Assembly: GCF_014843825.1 (NCBI RefSeq)
Contig: NZ_JHQR01000045.1
Location: 1-36,182, forward strand
Source: Mesorhizobium silamurunense
GTDB taxonomy: Bacteria; Pseudomonadota; Alphaproteobacteria; Rhizobiales; Rhizobiaceae
Direction: 5' to 3'
DNA: 36,182 nucleotides
In this document: one piece after another, positions 33,280-36,182 of the stretch
How positions within the stretch are numbered: the first letter of the stretch is position 1
Layout of the letters: every line of letters starts with the position of its first letter
The notes under the pieces: model-generated
Seen by the model: the letters and a program-made list of their open reading frames with translations, nothing else
What the model was told of the DNA's origin: nothing
The model's database searches: none
Made by a program: the position numbers and the translations under genes

Positions 33280-34281
33280 TCACTTTACCTGAAACCCGAA
33301 GGCGAGTGGGTCGCGCTCATCGACGAGAATGGTGTTATAACCGGTGACACGCGCCCATCCGCCGATGCTCGGAAGAATGGCAGGAAGTCCTGCAACTTCC
33401 GACACATTCTCCACACGACCATGGAATAGCGTGCCGATGAACGACTCGTGGACAAACGTTTCCCCGACGTTCAGCAACCCCTTTGCAACACGCTGTGCCA
33501 TGCGAGACGAGGTGCCGGTGCCACAAGGCGAGCGGTCGATACCGCGTTCACCGAAAAACACGGCGTTGCGTGCATTTGCTTCCGGGTGCTTGGCCTTGTC
33601 AGCCCACATAACATGGCTCACCCCAGAAATCCGATCGTCGTCTGGATGCACAGGCCCCACGGCATCCTGTACCAATTTGCGCACAACCGGGCTAGCCTTG
33701 AGGATATCGTCGGCGGTCATGCTGTCGAGACCGGTCCAGTTCTTCTGAGGTTCCACAATGGCATAGAAGTTGCCACCGTAGGAGACGTCCACAATAAGCT
33801 CTCCAATGCCTGGAACGTCGATTTTTGCGTCACTTGCGTGAAGATAGGCCGGCACATTGTAGATGCGGACCTCATCAATGAAACGACCGTTTCGTGTGTA
33901 CTCCGCCTCGACGCGCCCGGCAGGCACCTCAAGCGCCAGCCGTCCTTCGTTCTTTGGCACCACGAAACCCTGTTCCAGTGCGGCGGTTACGGTACCGATG
34001 GTGCCATGGCCGCACATGGGAAGGCAGCCGGAAACCTCGATGAACAGCACACCGATATCACAATCCTCACGTGACGGGGGGTAGAGAATGGAGCCCGACA
34101 TGACATCATGGCCGCGAGGCTCGAACATCAACGCCTGGCGCACCCAGTCATAGTCCCGCAGGAATATCTGACGCTTTTCGGCCATACTGACGTTGGGCAG
34201 TATAGGAGCTCCCCCGGCAACAACGCGAACGGGACTGCCACATGTATGGGCATCGATGCATATGAAGGTATGGGGATTCAT
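33280..34281 (-). CDS. 4-hydroxyproline epimerase (proline racemase family)
   Basis: This protein of 333 residues interconverts trans-4-hydroxy-L-proline and cis-4-hydroxy-D-proline, the first step in hydroxyproline catabolism. Both catalytic cysteines are present: Cys90 in PMCGHGTIG and Cys253 in RSPCGTGTS. The second cysteine argues for racemase/epimerase rather than trans-3-hydroxyproline dehydratase, which has threonine there. The N-terminal IDAHTCGSPVRVV and VSYGGNFYAI (about 166-175) also match the family. The ATG at 34281 has GGAGG eight bases upstream. The frame remains open further upstream, but that part is the end of a decayed oxidase gene. In intact operons the epimerase is next to an FAD-dependent D-hydroxyproline dehydrogenase, a dihydrodipicolinate-synthase-like deaminase and a semialdehyde dehydrogenase; none of these remains intact here, so the pathway is probably broken at this locus. 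Confidence 0.93.
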   Translation of the reverse strand: MNPHTFICIDAHTCGSPVRVVAGGAPILPNVSMAEKRQIFLRDYDWVRQALMFEPRGHDVMSGSILYPPSREDCDIGVLFIEVSGCLPMCGHGTIGTVTAALEQGFVVPKNEGRLALEVPAGRVEAEYTRNGRFIDEVRIYNVPAYLHASDAKIDVPGIGELIVDVSYGGNFYAIVEPQKNWTGLDSMTADDILKASPVVRKLVQDAVGPVHPDDDRISGVSHVMWADKAKHPEANARNAVFFGERGIDRSPCGTGTSSRMAQRVAKGLLNVGETFVHESFIGTLFHGRVENVSEVAGLPAILPSIGGWARVTGYNTILVDERDPLAFGFQVK

Positions 34282-34296
34282 GATTGTCCTCCAGAT

Positions 34297-34830
34297 TAGG
34301 AAAAACGGCTGATGGAAAAGGGTGTAAGATTGTCTTTCGGCAACCATGTCCGCGACCAGCCGCCCGATCGTCGGCCCAAGCGCCAGACCACAATGCCTAG
34401 GACCATAGGGCATGGATGACGCATTGGGGCGCCGCGGGAAACCGATCACCGGAAGTGTGACGGGAGTCTTGGACGATGCCTGATCCATTGTGCCCTCTGC
34501 TGATATGAGATCCGGGAGGTAAACCTTCGCAAGTTTTGCTAACGCGTCACTCGATGATAATTAGGGGCGACGCCTCCAGTCCCGCGAATTCAGCGCGCCG
34601 CCGGTTGTGATCCTGTATACCCTGGCGTAGCAACGACCTTGCGCTCTGCCAAATTGACCTCCCGGGAAAGCGTCACTTCAGAATTTGGTATCTTGATAGC
34701 CGCGTTCGCTTTCAAGCAACACGCGGTCGCCGATGGTCTTGGCTAGGCGCGCCGGCCCATGCACCAGCCGCAATCACCAACTTGTCATACCAGGTAGCCA
34801 CCCTCCCCGTCAGTGAAAAACCCGCACTGG
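34297..34830 (-). pseudogene. Decayed FAD-dependent D-amino-acid/hydroxyproline oxidase
   Basis: Fragments of a DadA/DAO-type flavoprotein appear in order on the minus strand but in shifting frames: YDKLVIAAGAWA (about 34760-34800), then LAKTIGDRVLLESERGYQ (34700-34755), EVTLSREVNLAERKVVATP (34620-34690), RRAEFAGLEA (34565-34600), and finally LAKVYLPDL to TLPVIGFPRRPNASSMPYGP and HCGLALGPTIGRLVADMVAER (34330-34540). These match the substrate-binding and FAD C-terminal regions of the family. At least three frameshifts and large gaps (including the N-terminal FAD fold) rule out function. In hydroxyproline operons this enzyme oxidises cis-4-hydroxy-D-proline, the product of the epimerase encoded just downstream. 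Confidence 0.8.
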
Positions 34831-35157
34831 TGCGGCGGAAGGCGCCTTGTCCGACTTTGCAAAGACGCACTCAAAACTTTGAACGGTTGCGGTTGCAACA
34901 AAACCTGCAACAAAACTCGAACTAAAATTCGCAGACTCTTAACGCCGAAAACTCGTTGACGATGTAGCCTCGGGACAAGGTCTGAGGTCCAGCGAGGCTA
35001 GAAAGACGCCGACGATCTTCAGACCGCCGCACGGCACGCACAGAAGAGGTCCCTAGGTGGCACAACGCACCGGGCGACTGGATACCTCTCGCGGACTGAG
35101 GGCAAAGCAGCCGGGCGACAAATCACTCACTTCTTACCACTCACTGGAGAGCCATTG
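34831..35157. other. Upstream region of the SAM-methyltransferase gene
   Basis: No gene. It includes a small hairpin (CCGCAC-TG-GTGCGG, about 34827-34842), an AT-rich zone around 34870-34960 with a 12-base direct repeat, and the leader of the methyltransferase gene with GGAGAG ahead of its start. The promoter of that gene is presumably here. Confidence 0.4.
34894..34917 (+). repeat. 12-base direct repeat
   Basis: TGCAACAAAAC occurs at 34894-34904 and again at 34906-34916, giving a 12-base tandem period. It lies about 250 bases upstream of the methyltransferase gene. It could be an iterated regulator site or a chance duplication. Confidence 0.6.
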
Positions 35158-35931
35158 ATGAACTATCCCACCGAAGTGACCGATGCCGTGGAACTCATCT
35201 GGGGCGAAGGCATGCTTTCTCCGGGCGGGCCGGAGAAGGTCGCGGAGATGCTGGAGGACATCGACCTTTCTGGCGGCCGCGTGTTGGACATCGGTTCTGG
35301 CCTAGGCGGCGTCGACGTGCTGCTGGCGACCAAGCACTGCGCGGCCGCAGTCATCGGCATCGATGTGGAGCCGCATCTGATCAAATCGGCTCGTGACCTC
35401 GCGGCGAGGAAGGGGCTCGCTGGTCGCGTCATCTTCAAGCTTGTCGCACCGGGCAGGCTCCCGTTTGCGGATGCCAGCTTCGACCTAGTCTTCTCCAAGG
35501 ACGCGATGCTGCATATCGCCGACAAGCCGGCTCTCTATGTAGAGGTCCTGCGCGTGCTGAAGCCCGGCGGCTGGTTCATTGCCGCGGATTGGCTCTGGTC
35601 TGAAGGCGCCGCCGAGAGCGGCATAGTTCACGAATGGCTCGCGGAATCGCAATCGCTATCGAAATTCGCCTTCACGACGCCAGCTGCCGCTCTCCAGGCA
35701 CTCATTAACGCAGGTTTCGCCGAACTGATGATCACCGATCTCCGCCATAAACTACAGGAGGCCAATCGCAAGGAGGTTGCGCTACTTGAGGGTCCGACAC
35801 TCCAAAAGCTTGCGGCGATCGTCGGAACGGAGATAGCCGAAGGATGTCTCTTCAATGCCAAGGGCCGTCAGGCAGCGCTCGATTCTGGCGACCTCATCCC
35901 TTGCCATCTCAGGGGCCGCCGCCCGTTCTAA
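35158..35931 (+). CDS. Class I SAM-dependent methyltransferase, substrate unknown
   Basis: The predicted protein has 257 residues with a Rossmann-type class I methyltransferase core. Motif I is GRVLDIGSGLGGVDVLLA (about 39-57), the acidic ribose-binding residue is in AVIGIDVEPHL (about 67-77), motif post-II is LPFADASFDLVFSKDAMLHI (about 100-119), and motif III is VLRVLKPGGWFIAADWLW (about 131-148). The layout with KDAMLHI-x-DKPALY recalls phosphoethanolamine N-methyltransferases and UbiE-like enzymes, but the natural substrate cannot be read from sequence. The ending DSGDLIPCHLRGRRPF looks like a conserved subfamily tail, so the gene appears complete. I chose the ATG at 35158, with GGAGA seven bases upstream; a TTG directly before it is an alternative. 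It is monocistronic here and is followed within six bases by an IS66-type terminus. Confidence 0.88.
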   Translation: MNYPTEVTDAVELIWGEGMLSPGGPEKVAEMLEDIDLSGGRVLDIGSGLGGVDVLLATKHCAAAVIGIDVEPHLIKSARDLAARKGLAGRVIFKLVAPGRLPFADASFDLVFSKDAMLHIADKPALYVEVLRVLKPGGWFIAADWLWSEGAAESGIVHEWLAESQSLSKFAFTTPAAALQALINAGFAELMITDLRHKLQEANRKEVALLEGPTLQKLAAIVGTEIAEGCLFNAKGRQAALDSGDLIPCHLRGRRPF

Positions 35932-35936
35932 TTAGA

Positions 35937-36182
35937 GTAACCGCCGTTCTCATGCCACGGCCTTGAGCGGCACAGGTCTGTAGGTCCAAGGCAGCAGATC
36001 GTCGATCTGGCCAGCTTGCATGTTTTTGCCGACTGCCGAACTATGCCGAGCGCCTCTTTCACCATAGCGGTATGAAGTATGAAGTCCGCCCTGAACAACG
36101 GTTAAGCGATTGAGACGGCATGATCGCGGAGACGGGGGGAAGTATCCGGTTTCGCGGCTGAAGCAGCAAGCGCCAGCAGGAT
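35937..36182 (-). mobile_element. Terminus and transposase tail of an IS66-type element (cut or decayed at window end)
   Basis: On the minus strand, codons at 35950-36021 read QAGQIDDLLPWTYRPVPLKAVA-like residues and then stop. This is the typical last segment of IS66-family TnpC transposases (x-I-D-x-L-L-P-W). GTAACCGCCGTTCTCAT at 35937 onward would be the element's inverted-repeat end, six bases after the methyltransferase stop. Upstream of about 36021 the similarity is lost within the visible sequence, so this may be only a relic; the sequence ends at 36182. Confidence 0.65.

Noticed and set aside
34282..34488. 69-residue N-terminal extension of the hydroxyproline epimerase
   Set aside because: These residues match the C-terminus of a DadA-type oxidase, and a strong GGAGG site precedes the ATG at 34281.
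1..36182. CRISPR array
   Set aside because: No regularly spaced repeat of 23-40 bases with unique spacers was seen. The only tandem repeats are very short (11-12 bases).
1..36182. tRNA gene or phage-type integrase with attachment sites at the island edges
   Set aside because: I found no cloverleaf-like sequence and no tyrosine or serine integrase, so integration by a tRNA-targeting island integrase is not supported within this window.

Overview
The window looks like an accessory region of a high-GC alphaproteobacterium of the Rhizobiales, most likely Mesorhizobium or a close relative. The evidence is a Ros/MucR-type regulator, an alanine dehydrogenase of rhizobial type, an sRNA candidate with AbcR-like architecture, a hydroxyproline epimerase, and IS110, IS256, IS66 and rve-type transposases. 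Genus-level placement is inference, because no search was run.

Left part (1-9.3 kb): the 3' end of alanine dehydrogenase, a MucR-like regulator that has lost a zinc-ligand cysteine, several small genes without a recognised function, a relic of an ABC-transporter ATPase, an Xre-RES toxin-antitoxin pair read from the minus strand behind a long perfect palindrome, a small WGR-domain protein, and a well-formed sRNA candidate at about 7.74-7.85 kb with a strong intrinsic terminator. Much of the sequence between them appears non-coding or decayed.

Middle-left (9.6-13.7 kb): an MFS_3/EntS-like exporter, then a complete-looking insertion sequence with an rve transposase and imperfect terminal inverted repeats (about 11519-13231), then a second, internally deleted copy of the MFS gene that runs into a short inverted IS256-family relic.

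Core (13.9-29.1 kb, minus strand): five adjacent genes with junctions from an 11-base overlap to a 4-base gap, evidently one operon. In transcription order they encode a 1723-residue YprA-type DEAD/H helicase with a C-terminal DUF1998/MZB region, a SNF2/HepA-type helicase, a 1506-residue PglX/Eco57I-like N6-adenine methyltransferase, an SMC/Rad50-like ATPase with a CPIC hook, and an HNH endonuclease. The set resembles DISARM, Druantia and related anti-phage systems, but it has no separate DrmB and no DrmC phospholipase-D nuclease and instead carries the ATPase and HNH genes. I infer a defence system in which the methylase marks self DNA, the helicases translocate or remodel invading DNA, and the ATPase-HNH pair is a candidate sensing and cleavage module.

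Right part (29.1-36.2 kb): a decayed IS256-family transposase, a truncated IS110 transposase, an intact IS110 transposase, a 4-hydroxyproline epimerase preceded by the decayed remains of its usual FAD-dependent oxidase partner, a class I SAM-dependent methyltransferase, and the terminus of an IS66-type element at the window edge. Mobile elements on both sides of the defence operon suggest that it sits in a transferred and still eroding island.
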